Assembly (NCBI GenBank): GCA_023700845.1
Contig: JAMPYD010000072.1
Span: forward strand, 1-8,026
Source of the DNA: Elusimicrobiota bacterium
GTDB taxonomy: Bacteria > Elusimicrobiota > Elusimicrobia > UBA1565 > UBA9628
Length of the DNA stretch: 8,026 nt
Direction of reading: 5' to 3'
Below, one piece after another: positions 1-6,153 of the stretch. Every line of letters begins with the position of its first letter. Within the stretch, counting starts at the first letter, position 1. The notes beneath the pieces are model-generated. The model did not search any database and had not been told where the DNA came from. It worked only from the letters and a program-made list of their open reading frames with translations. A program made the translations under genes and the position numbers.

Positions 1-2
1 AG

Positions 3-1610
3 CTCGGCGAGGACGCGGTCCGGCGCGAGCTGAATCACAACGACGGGCGCGAGCGCTGGCCGTATCTCGAGCCGATGGCCGAGAAGTTCAAGGAATACGA
101 GAAGAACCGCGGGCGCTGGCCGGACCTGTACGCCTTTTACCCGCGCCTGCTCGAGGTCTTCCCGGAGGGGGCGGACCGGGGAGCCAAAGGACGGCTCGTC
201 AGCTCCGGGCCCGGGCCGGAGTGGATTTCCGACGAGACCCGCCCCTTCGCCTCCAAGGGACAGCGCGAGTTCGCCTTGCGCGCGCTGGAGCGCCTCCTCG
301 CGGGCTCTCCCCGCGATCCGGATTATCTCCGCCGCCGCGCGGCGTTCCGCCTGGCGGGCTCCGATCCGGTCGGGGCGGAGAAGGACGCGCAGGCGGCGCT
401 GGCCGCGGACCCGTCCGATCTCGGGGCGCTGTTCGCCCGGAGCCTGGCGCGCCGCGGGCAGGGCCGGGGCACGGAGGCCGCCGCCGACCTGGCCGCCGTC
501 GTGCAGGCGTGCGTCGGCGAGCGCGCGGACAGGGCGCCCGTCGCCTGCGGCGCCGCCATGCGCGGGAGCACGGGCGGCATGGGCGCCGCCGGCTTCGGCG
601 GGGATCCCGGGCCGGACCCGAACGTCGGGCCGGGGGTGGTCGCCCAATTCGACCAGCAGCCCGCGCCGGGCGGGCCGCCGGCGCCCGGGGAAGAGGATTT
701 CGATTTCGTCGTCGACTCGCGGCTCGAGCTTCTCGCCGAGGTCCTGGCCTCGACGCCGTCTCCTTCCCGGCCGGCGAGCGTCATGCTGGACGCCGCGCTC
801 CGCCGGGGGATGAACCCCGTCGTGCCGCTTCAGATCCTCTTCGCTTTCGGAGACGCGCCGGAGCTGGCCCCGCGCCTCGGGGCGCCGATGGGGCAATCGG
901 GGGCCTTCGGCGGGGCCAAGGAGGTCTCCGCCTTCCTGGAGGCCCTCCGGACGCAGGCGCGGGACACGGGCTTCGCCGCGCGCTGGGCCGCCTCCGCCCA
1001 GTCGCGGGAGCGGCTTCTCGCCCGCGCCCGCGCGGAGTCGCGCCGGACCCTCTCGCCCGCCGCCGTCTCCGCCTGGATCGGCGCGCCTTTTCCCGCCAAG
1101 GTCCGCTTCATCATCTCGGACTCGCTGCCTTCGTCGTACGCCGCCAACCTCTCCTTCCAGGAGGGGGGACGGCGCGTCGAGGCGCGCACGCGCTCCGTGA
1201 TGGGCCAGCGCGACATGAAGGTTTATTTCAGCCTCGACGATTTCGGCGGCTCGCCCGCGCACGAGCTGACGCACACGATCACCGACCCTCTGGTGCTGGC
1301 GCGGGAGCTCGAGACCGCGCGCACCGGCGCGCTGATGGTCCCGAACTGCACGGACAATTGGAGCGGCTGCGTCTTGGAGCACGTCGTTCTGGGCGTGACC
1401 CTGAGGGCGCTGAAGGCCGAGCAGGGCGAGGAGGCCTACCGTCGGGTCCTGGACCATTACGCCCAGCGCGGATTCCCGTATCTTGCCGCCGTGTGCGACC
1501 GGCTGGCCGAGTACGAGACGCCCGCGGCGCGGGCCAAGGGCTTCGCGGCGTTCGCGCCGCGCGCCCTCGACGTCTTCCGCGAAGTGCTGAAGAAGCGAGG
1601 CGCGCGTTGA
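3..1610 (+). CDS. DUF4932-like putative zinc metallopeptidase with TPR-like repeats (5' end outside window)
   Basis: The frame is open from the first bases, so the protein starts upstream; 535 residues are visible (numbered from base 3). An ATG at 75 falls inside conserved domain sequence and is unlikely to be the start. Residues 1 to about 55 match the closing block of the domain (KFKEYEKNRGRW...FYPRLLEVF), so an earlier copy precedes the window. Residues 86-169 form paired amphipathic helices of TPR type. A Gly/Pro-rich linker runs to about 232. A second copy fills 233 to about 530, opening at DSRLELL. It holds HELTH at 420-424 after a Gly-Ser-Pro-Ala turn and a loop with C449, W453, C456, E459 and H460. 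HExxH with Glu 35 residues on is a plausible complete zinc site. The N-terminal third of this copy is shortened: the usual segment with a HPAV-like motif is missing. The stop overlaps gene 2 by four bases. The metallopeptidase role is inferred from motifs; the substrate is unknown. Export cannot be judged without the N-terminus. Confidence 0.9.
   Translation, partial: LGEDAVRRELNHNDGRERWPYLEPMAEKFKEYEKNRGRWPDLYAFYPRLLEVFPEGADRGAKGRLVSSGPGPEWISDETRPFASKGQREFALRALERLLAGSPRDPDYLRRRAAFRLAGSDPVGAEKDAQAALAADPSDLGALFARSLARRGQGRGTEAAADLAAVVQACVGERADRAPVACGAAMRGSTGGMGAAGFGGDPGPDPNVGPGVVAQFDQQPAPGGPPAPGEEDFDFVVDSRLELLAEVLASTPSPSRPASVMLDAALRRGMNPVVPLQILFAFGDAPELAPRLGAPMGQSGAFGGAKEVSAFLEALRTQARDTGFAARWAASAQSRERLLARARAESRRTLSPAAVSAWIGAPFPAKVRFIISDSLPSSYAANLSFQEGGRRVEARTRSVMGQRDMKVYFSLDDFGGSPAHELTHTITDPLVLARELETARTGALMVPNCTDNWSGCVLEHVVLGVTLRALKAEQGEEAYRRVLDHYAQRGFPYLAAVCDRLAEYETPAARAKGFAAFAPRALDVFREVLKKRGAR
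258..509 (+). other. TPR-like helical repeat region in gene 1
   Basis: Residues 86-169 of the visible protein show helix pairs with TPR-like spacing, including A-A-L-A-A-D-P-S-D followed by a second Ala/Leu-rich helix pair. About two and a half repeats are visible. The region lies between two metallopeptidase-like domain copies, whereas in gene 3 a TPR lies at the extreme C-terminus. TPRs usually bind proteins, so a docking role is likely but inferred. Confidence 0.65.
1260..1274 (+). other. Intact HExxH motif (HELTH) in gene 1
   Basis: The codons read His-Glu-Leu-Thr-His, in the context S-P-A-HELTH-T-I-T-D-P. The downstream Glu (codon 1377-1379) is the likely third metal ligand, 35 residues after the second His. 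The same spacing occurs in the intact copy of gene 3. Zinc binding is inferred from the general metallopeptidase pattern. Confidence 0.75.
1597..1610 (+). promoter_or_regulatory. Ribosome-binding site and TTGA start/stop overlap, gene 1/gene 2
   Basis: A GAGG at 1597-1600 sits six bases before a TTG start at 1607, and the TGA stop of gene 1 overlaps it (TTGA). No ATG or GTG in this frame would restore the N-terminus: the next ATG (1676) lies after the signal peptide and directly before the conserved domain. The TTG start is therefore chosen. Translation of gene 2 is probably coupled to gene 1. Confidence 0.7.
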
Positions 1611-3193
1611 CGACGGCGCTCCTGCTGGCCGCGGCCCTGGCCGTTCCCCTGCGCGCGGAGACGTCCTTCCCGGAGATGCGCACCGATCCGCGCTTCGAGC
1701 TTCTGGGGGTGGTCCAGCTCCTGGCGGACGCCGACCGGCGCTACGCCGGGTTTCAGCGGCACGACATCCCGTATCAGCGCGAGGCGCTGGCCCATTTCGG
1801 CCGCTACCGGGGGCATCCGGCGGTGGCGCGCTTCGCCCGCCTCAGCGACAAGGGCTTCGACTACCTCCTCGCCTACCAGTTCATGTTCGCCCTCGGCGAT
1901 CCGCCGGAGCTCGCCCTTCGCGAGCAGCTGCCCGCCCCGCTCGTCGAGCGGATGGGGGGAGCGGCGAGCGCCGAGGAGTTCCGCCTCCTGCTGTCCGATT
2001 TCTCCCGGACCAGCGGCTTTCCGGCGTTCTACGCGCGCATGGCGCCGGAGCGGGAGAATCTGATCGCCGGAATCCGCCGGCAGGCGCGGCGGACCGACGT
2101 GAAGGGCGTCCTCGAGCGCTATCTCGGCGTTCCTCTCCCCGTGCGCTACGACTTCATCCTCTCCTCCTTCGCCGAGCCGGTGCTGGTGACGACCTTCATC
2201 CGTTCCGAGGCGGACGGGGCGACGCGCCTGACGAGCCTCTACGGCCCCGAGGAGAAGGAGGGAGTGTTCCGGTTCGCCTTCGAGACGCGCGTCGGCGGAA
2301 TCTGGTGGGAGCTCACCACGGCGCGCCTCATGACCGAGGGCGAGGCTTACCGGGCCCGCCTCGCGAAATCGGAATCGCTGTACGCGCCGCTCGGAGCCTC
2401 GTGCGCGGCCTCCTGGTACGACTGCGTCCAGCGGCACATCGCCTTCGCCGTCGGGGCCCGCCTCCTGGAGCTCCAGGGAGACGTCGAGATGGCGCAAGAG
2501 TGGCCCGTCAAGTACGCCCGGATCGGGATGCCCCACCTCGGGCCCTTGATCGAGAAGCTCAAGGCGTACGAGGCGGACCGCGCCCGCTATCCGACGCTGG
2601 ACTCCTTCTACCCGAGCCTGCTCGAGACGCTCGAGGCGCTGGCTTCGCGGGAGAACGAGACGCCCGTCTACTACGGCCGGATCAAGGACATCCTGGCGGC
2701 GGGCGGGCCTTTCGCGATCATCGCCCCCGCCGACGACGGGCCGTCGCCGGGACTGCAGGCGCGGCTGGGAGAGCTCCGCAAAAGGCGCTGGCCCGGGGCG
2801 GAGGCGCTGACCGGCGAGCAGGCGCTGTCGGCGGACCTCTCCGGCAAGAGCCTCGTCGTGATCGGAACCCGCGAGACCAATCCCTGGCTGGCCCGCCGCT
2901 ACGCGGACCTGAATCTGCCGGTGCGCGTCGAGCCGGGCGGCATCTCGCTGACCCGCGCCTTCGGCCGGAAGGAATCCTTCGACTACCGCGGACGGGTCGG
3001 CTTGATCACGACCGCCCTCAATCCCGCCGACGCGACGAAGCCCGCGCTCGTCTATACCGCCGCGGACCCCGCCGCGCTGCTTCAGGCGCTCGACGCCTAC
3101 GACGGCGCGGCCGATTACGTCATCCTCGAGGACGGGAAGCTGCTGAAGGTCGGCATTTACGAGAAATCGCGCGTGCCCTGGCGGGTGAAATGA
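1607..3193 (+). CDS. Exported DUF4932-like pseudo-metallopeptidase with extra C-terminal module
   Basis: This protein has 528 residues, starting at TTG. The same frame is open far upstream, but there it only shadows gene 1 and reads as Arg/Gly-rich sequence. Residues 1-17 look like a signal peptide (MTTALLLAAALAVPLRA, cleavage before Glu18), though the n-region has no positive charge. The DUF4932-like domain spans about 25-355, opening at DPRFELLGVVQLL and closing with KLKAYEADRARY...FYPSLL. At the HExxH position it reads WELTT (234-238): both His are lost and the Glu kept. The Cys loop is present (C266, W270, C273), but the third-ligand Glu is Arg276. It is very probably not a zinc peptidase. 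Residues about 366-528 are an added module of alternating strands and helices, absent from the other genes seen whole. It is a close paralogue of gene 5 (about 45% identity by eye over 215 residues). The stop overlaps gene 3 (ATGA). Secretion is likely; the role is unknown, and a binding or regulatory pseudo-enzyme is a guess. Confidence 0.88.
   Translation: MTTALLLAAALAVPLRAETSFPEMRTDPRFELLGVVQLLADADRRYAGFQRHDIPYQREALAHFGRYRGHPAVARFARLSDKGFDYLLAYQFMFALGDPPELALREQLPAPLVERMGGAASAEEFRLLLSDFSRTSGFPAFYARMAPERENLIAGIRRQARRTDVKGVLERYLGVPLPVRYDFILSSFAEPVLVTTFIRSEADGATRLTSLYGPEEKEGVFRFAFETRVGGIWWELTTARLMTEGEAYRARLAKSESLYAPLGASCAASWYDCVQRHIAFAVGARLLELQGDVEMAQEWPVKYARIGMPHLGPLIEKLKAYEADRARYPTLDSFYPSLLETLEALASRENETPVYYGRIKDILAAGGPFAIIAPADDGPSPGLQARLGELRKRRWPGAEALTGEQALSADLSGKSLVVIGTRETNPWLARRYADLNLPVRVEPGGISLTRAFGRKESFDYRGRVGLITTALNPADATKPALVYTAADPAALLQALDAYDGAADYVILEDGKLLKVGIYEKSRVPWRVK
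2306..2320 (+). other. Degenerate active-site motif (WELTT) in gene 2
   Basis: By position after the conserved Gly-Gly-(Ile/Leu)-Trp turn, this pentapeptide replaces HExxH. Both metal-binding His are lost (Trp, Thr) while the Glu and the following Leu-Thr stay. Gene 5 has lost the same two His. Confidence 0.7.
2702..3190 (+). other. C-terminal alpha/beta-type module of gene 2
   Basis: About 163 residues follow the peptidase-like domain. They include GPFAIIAPADDG, a segment SLVVIGTRETNPW, a segment GRVGLITTALNP, then ALVYTAADP and ADYVILEDGKLLKVG. Alternating hydrophobic strands and helices suggest a small alpha/beta fold. The V-I-G-T...N-P-W and L-V-Y-T-A pieces recall, from memory, an unnamed accessory module attached to secreted esterases and peptidases. 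No catalytic motif is evident. The link is an impression, not a search result. Confidence 0.5.
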
Positions 3194-6153
3194 AAGCCGC
3201 GCTCGCGGCGCTGCTGCTGTGCGCTCCTCTCCGCGCCGAGCCGGCGGCGGTCTCGTTCGAGACGGACCCGCGCATGGAGCTCCTCGCCGTGGTCGGCATG
3301 CTGGCCGAGCCGGAGGCCTTCGCGCGCCGCGCCCCGTCCGACTACGCGCGCCGCGCCGGCGACGCCTTTTCGCCTTACGCGGGCCACCCCGCGGCGGCGT
3401 CCCTGCGCGGCCTGCTGAAGAAGGGCGACCGCCTCGCCGCGGCCCGGGCGCTTCTGTCCTGCTCCGCGCCTCCCGAGCTCGTCGAGGACCCGGCCGTGGA
3501 CGAGGACTCCTCCCCGCGGTCGGCCGAGGAGAAGGCTTTTCTCCGGGATCTGCGCGACTTCGCCGCCCGCGCGCGCTTCATGACCTTCTACCGGGAGAAC
3601 GCTCCGGCCTATGCGGCCCTGGCCGCGCAGGCGCGGGCCGAGGCGGGCCGGGGCCCGCGCCCCGAGGCCGTCGCCGCCTACCTCCGGCGCGACGGCGCGC
3701 CGCGCCAGGCCTTTCTGATTTCCGCGCTGCTTCCCCGGGATCTCGCGGCGAACGCCCGGGGCGTGCGCGTCCGCCCGGCCATGGACGGCAAGTCCATGTT
3801 CGCTCTCGACGATCCGGGCACGGGCCCGGCCCACGCTGCGGCGCACGACCTCCTCGCCCCCTTGGCCCGGAAGCACAAGGAGGAGCTGGGGTCCTACGCG
3901 GGGCTGATGCCCGCGGGCTGCACCAGCACCTGGATGGGCTGCGTCATGGAGCACGTCGATCTGGCGGTGACCTTGCGGGCCCTGGCCGCGGAGCGCGGCG
4001 AGGGGGAATACGCGAGCCGCCTGGCCCAGTATCCGAGCTTCCCCTTCCTGGAGGCGCTCGGGCGGAGGCTCAAGGAGTGGGAGGCCCTCTCCGGCGGCTC
4101 GTTCGAGGATTTCTATCCGCGGCTCGTCGCGGTCTTCCGCGAAGCCCTGGTGAAGGAGGCGGCCGAGCGGGCGCGCGCGTCCCTGGCGCGGCGGGCGGCG
4201 CCGCCGGCCGAGGCCGCCGAGGCTCCGGCCCCGGGCGGAACGAGCGGGAGCATCACCGACCCTCGCCTCGAGCTGGCCGCCGCGCTGATCGGCCTGGCCG
4301 AGCGGAGCGAGCCCTCCGGGCCGTTCGCCGCGTTCTTCGGTCATCCGGCCGTGGAGAAAGCGCGGCGTCTGACCGGCAAGGTCGATCAGCGCGCGCTGCC
4401 CGCCCAGCTCATGCTCTACGTCTCCGCGCCTCCGGCCCTCGAGCTCCAGGGGCCGGTCCCGTCCACTTACGAGGCTCTCGCGGGCGGCCCGGAGGCCCTC
4501 AAGGAATTCTACGAGGCGGCGCGCGACTTCGCCGTCCGCGCGGATTTCGCCGGCTATTACCGCGGCCGGGCCGAGGCGTACGAGGCTCTGGCGCGGCGTC
4601 ATCCGGCGCGCCGCGAGGCCGGCGCGGGACGCGTCGTCGTCTCCTCGCTGCTTCCCCGACGGTACTGGATGCGTCTGGTCCGCATCCCGCGCGCCTCGGC
4701 CGCGGAGGTCTGGACCTTCATGTCGGCCGACCTTCTGGGCGAAACGGGCGCGCCGGGACCGGGCGGCGCCGCCGAGATCGTCATGAAGGTCGACCCGCGC
4801 GTGGAGCTGCTCTGCGTGCTTCACCTGCTGAGCGGGCGCCCCGGCGCCGGCGCCGTGCCGGCGTCCCCGTACCGGCAGGACGCCGAGCGCTGGTTCGCGG
4901 GCTTGTCCACGCATCCCGCCGTGGCGCAGGCCGCGTCCCTGCTCGGCCGCGATCGCCGGGTCAATCTTCCGGCCGAGCTCGTCCTGCGCCTGTCCGAGCC
5001 TCCCGACATGTACGCCCGCGACCCCGTTCCCGGCGGCTACCTCGACGCGGCGGGGGGGGAGGAGGCCGTCGACCGCTTCATCGAGGCGCTGGGAGACTTC
5101 GCCCGCGCGTCCCGCTTCATGGAATTCTACGAGGCCCACCGCGAGGACTACCGGGCCTTCGCGGCCCAGGCCGAGGCGGAGGCGCTCGCGTCCATCAGCC
5201 CCAAGGCGGTGCAGGCCTACGTGGGCTCCCCCCTGGGCGCCCGCTACTTCTTCCCCTTGGCGCCCCTGCTCGCCGAGGAGCACGCCGCGAACTTCTCCCT
5301 GCAGCAGCACGACCGGGTGGAGGAGGTCCGTCTGCGTCCCGCCCGCTACTCGAGCGAGCGCGGCCACCAGTTCCTCCTCGACCATTTCGGCAGCTCGCTG
5401 GCCCACGAGCTGGTCCACACCGTCACCAACCCCCTGGTCTCGAGCTTCGACGCCAAAGGGGCCAAGGCTCCGGCCGGCTGCAACGACCGGAGCGGAGGCT
5501 CGTGGTCCGGCTGCATCGAGGAGCATCTGGTCTACGCCGTCACGCTGCGCATACTGGCGCAGGAGCTCGGGGAGCCGCACTACGACGAGATGGCGGACCG
5601 CTACATGCTGCGGGGCTTCCCTTACCTCAAGCTGCTGGGCGAGCGCCTCAAGGAGTACGAGGCGGAGCGCGGCCGCTACAAGACCTTGAAGGAATTCTAT
5701 CCGCGGCTCGAGCCGGTCTTCGTCGAGGCGCTTCCCAAGGAGGCTCCCGCCGAGCCCTCGCCGTGGGATCCCAAGACCCGCCAGCTCAAGGACGAGGGCG
5801 TCAAGGAGTTCATGGCGGGGCGCTTCCTCGAGGCCTCGAGGAAGTTCGCGAGCGCCGTCGAGATCGCGCCGCGGGACGCCGAGGCCTTTCTCAACCTCGG
5901 CGTCGTTTACGAGAAGCTCGGGCTGACGGACAAGGCCCTGGAGAGCTACGCCGGCGCCGTGGCCTTCAGCGCCTCGGGCGCGGTCCGCGACCGGGACATC
6001 CAGGTCGCCGCGCTGTCCTCGCGCGCGACATTGCTCGGCGCGCTCGGCCGCGACGCGGAGGCCCGGCGGGATCTCCTGCTCGTCCTCAAGATCGCTCCGC
6101 ACGACTGGGAGGGGCGCGAAGACGTCGAAAGGCGCCTGGCTCATGGGCGCTAG
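3190..6153 (+). CDS. Exported three-copy DUF4932-like putative metallopeptidase with C-terminal TPR
   Basis: This protein has 987 residues, starting at an ATG that overlaps the stop of gene 2; the upstream extension of the frame is only a shadow of gene 2. Residues 1-16 form a short signal peptide (MKAALAALLLCAPLRA). The Cys at 11 lacks a good lipobox, so signal peptidase I cleavage is preferred. Copy 1 (about 24-322) has HAAAH at 215-219 with C244, W248, C251 and E254: the metal ligands remain but the catalytic Glu is Ala. An Ala/Pro-rich linker follows. Copy 2 (about 354-528) has the opening block (TDPRLEL) and middle region but stops before the active-site helix. Copy 3 (about 529-848) follows at once and is complete: HELVH at 739-743, C764, W772, C775, E778, H779. 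TPR-like repeats fill about 864-978. One polypeptide thus holds a metal-site-only copy, a half copy and a probably active copy. It is much longer than a single-domain family member (about 400-450 residues). Peptidase activity is inferred from motifs only. Confidence 0.9.
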   Translation: MKAALAALLLCAPLRAEPAAVSFETDPRMELLAVVGMLAEPEAFARRAPSDYARRAGDAFSPYAGHPAAASLRGLLKKGDRLAAARALLSCSAPPELVEDPAVDEDSSPRSAEEKAFLRDLRDFAARARFMTFYRENAPAYAALAAQARAEAGRGPRPEAVAAYLRRDGAPRQAFLISALLPRDLAANARGVRVRPAMDGKSMFALDDPGTGPAHAAAHDLLAPLARKHKEELGSYAGLMPAGCTSTWMGCVMEHVDLAVTLRALAAERGEGEYASRLAQYPSFPFLEALGRRLKEWEALSGGSFEDFYPRLVAVFREALVKEAAERARASLARRAAPPAEAAEAPAPGGTSGSITDPRLELAAALIGLAERSEPSGPFAAFFGHPAVEKARRLTGKVDQRALPAQLMLYVSAPPALELQGPVPSTYEALAGGPEALKEFYEAARDFAVRADFAGYYRGRAEAYEALARRHPARREAGAGRVVVSSLLPRRYWMRLVRIPRASAAEVWTFMSADLLGETGAPGPGGAAEIVMKVDPRVELLCVLHLLSGRPGAGAVPASPYRQDAERWFAGLSTHPAVAQAASLLGRDRRVNLPAELVLRLSEPPDMYARDPVPGGYLDAAGGEEAVDRFIEALGDFARASRFMEFYEAHREDYRAFAAQAEAEALASISPKAVQAYVGSPLGARYFFPLAPLLAEEHAANFSLQQHDRVEEVRLRPARYSSERGHQFLLDHFGSSLAHELVHTVTNPLVSSFDAKGAKAPAGCNDRSGGSWSGCIEEHLVYAVTLRILAQELGEPHYDEMADRYMLRGFPYLKLLGERLKEYEAERGRYKTLKEFYPRLEPVFVEALPKEAPAEPSPWDPKTRQLKDEGVKEFMAGRFLEASRKFASAVEIAPRDAEAFLNLGVVYEKLGLTDKALESYAGAVAFSASGAVRDRDIQVAALSSRATLLGALGRDAEARRDLLLVLKIAPHDWEGREDVERRLAHGR
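3259..4155 (+). repeat. Domain copy 1 of gene 3 (metal ligands kept, catalytic Glu lost)
   Basis: This coding repeat opens with FETDPRMELLAVV and closes with RLKEWE...FYPRLVAVFREAL. Its Cys loop (A-G-C-T-S-T-W-M-G-C-V-M-E-H) matches that of gene 1 in length and order. Copies are similar in protein but well diverged in DNA, so this is an old duplication. Confidence 0.75.
3832..3846 (+). other. Altered active-site motif (HAAAH) in gene 3, copy 1
   Basis: The codons read His-Ala-Ala-Ala-His in place of HELTH/HELVH, after the same Gly-Pro-Ala turn. Both His and the downstream Glu254 (35 residues after the second His) remain, so a metal could still bind. The general-base Glu needed for hydrolysis is missing. 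Confidence 0.75.
4249..4773 (+). repeat. Domain copy 2 of gene 3 (truncated before the catalytic helix)
   Basis: The copy opens at SITDPRLELAAAL, keeps the GHPAV and SAPPALEL blocks and the SSLLPRRYW segment, then passes through a short Gly/Pro-rich stretch straight into copy 3. About 120 residues that hold HExxH, the Cys loop and the closing FYPR block in other copies are absent. Confidence 0.75.
4774..5733 (+). repeat. Domain copy 3 of gene 3 (complete, probably active)
   Basis: The copy opens at IVMKVDPRVELL and closes with RLKEYEAERGRY...FYPRLEPVF. All blocks are present, including HELVH and the Cys-Trp-Cys-Glu-His loop. It is the most complete copy in the window and the best query for family or fold searches. 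Confidence 0.8.
5404..5418 (+). other. Intact HExxH motif (HELVH) in gene 3, copy 3
   Basis: His-Glu-Leu-Val-His lies in the context S-S-L-A-HELVH-T-V-T-N-P-L-V. Glu778 follows 35 residues after the second His within the C-I-E-E-H segment and is the likely third metal ligand. Confidence 0.77.
5779..6123 (+). other. TPR repeats at the C-terminus of gene 3
   Basis: Two good tetratricopeptide repeats cover residues about 864-931. The first has the G-x-x-x-F-x-x-G-x-F-x-x-A pattern and ends at A-P-R-D. The second reads A-F-L-N-L-G-V-V-Y-E-K-L-G followed by K-A-L-E-S-Y. A third, more distant unit ends at about 978 with L-K-I-A-P-H-D. They probably bind partner proteins. Confidence 0.8.

Noticed and set aside
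532..700. Gly/Pro-rich, highly GC stretch in gene 1 as a possible non-coding or repeat element
   Set aside because: The frame stays open and the stretch joins a TPR to a domain copy, so it is best read as a flexible linker.
221..1606. Upstream extension of the gene 2 frame to base 221
   Set aside because: It reads as Arg/Gly/Pro-rich sequence overlapping the well-conserved gene 1 frame; the recognisable signal peptide begins at 1607.
2305..3189. Upstream extension of the gene 3 frame to base 2305
   Set aside because: It shadows gene 2; family similarity and the signal peptide begin at 3190.
3220..3222. Cys11 of gene 3 as a lipoprotein cysteine
   Set aside because: The residues before it are Leu-Leu-Leu, which lack the small residue expected at -1 of a lipobox, and a good signal peptidase I site (PLRA before Glu) follows.
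6124..6153. End of gene 3 as a terminator or promoter region
   Set aside because: No hairpin with a T-run or recognisable -35/-10 pair was seen, and gene 4 starts inside gene 3.
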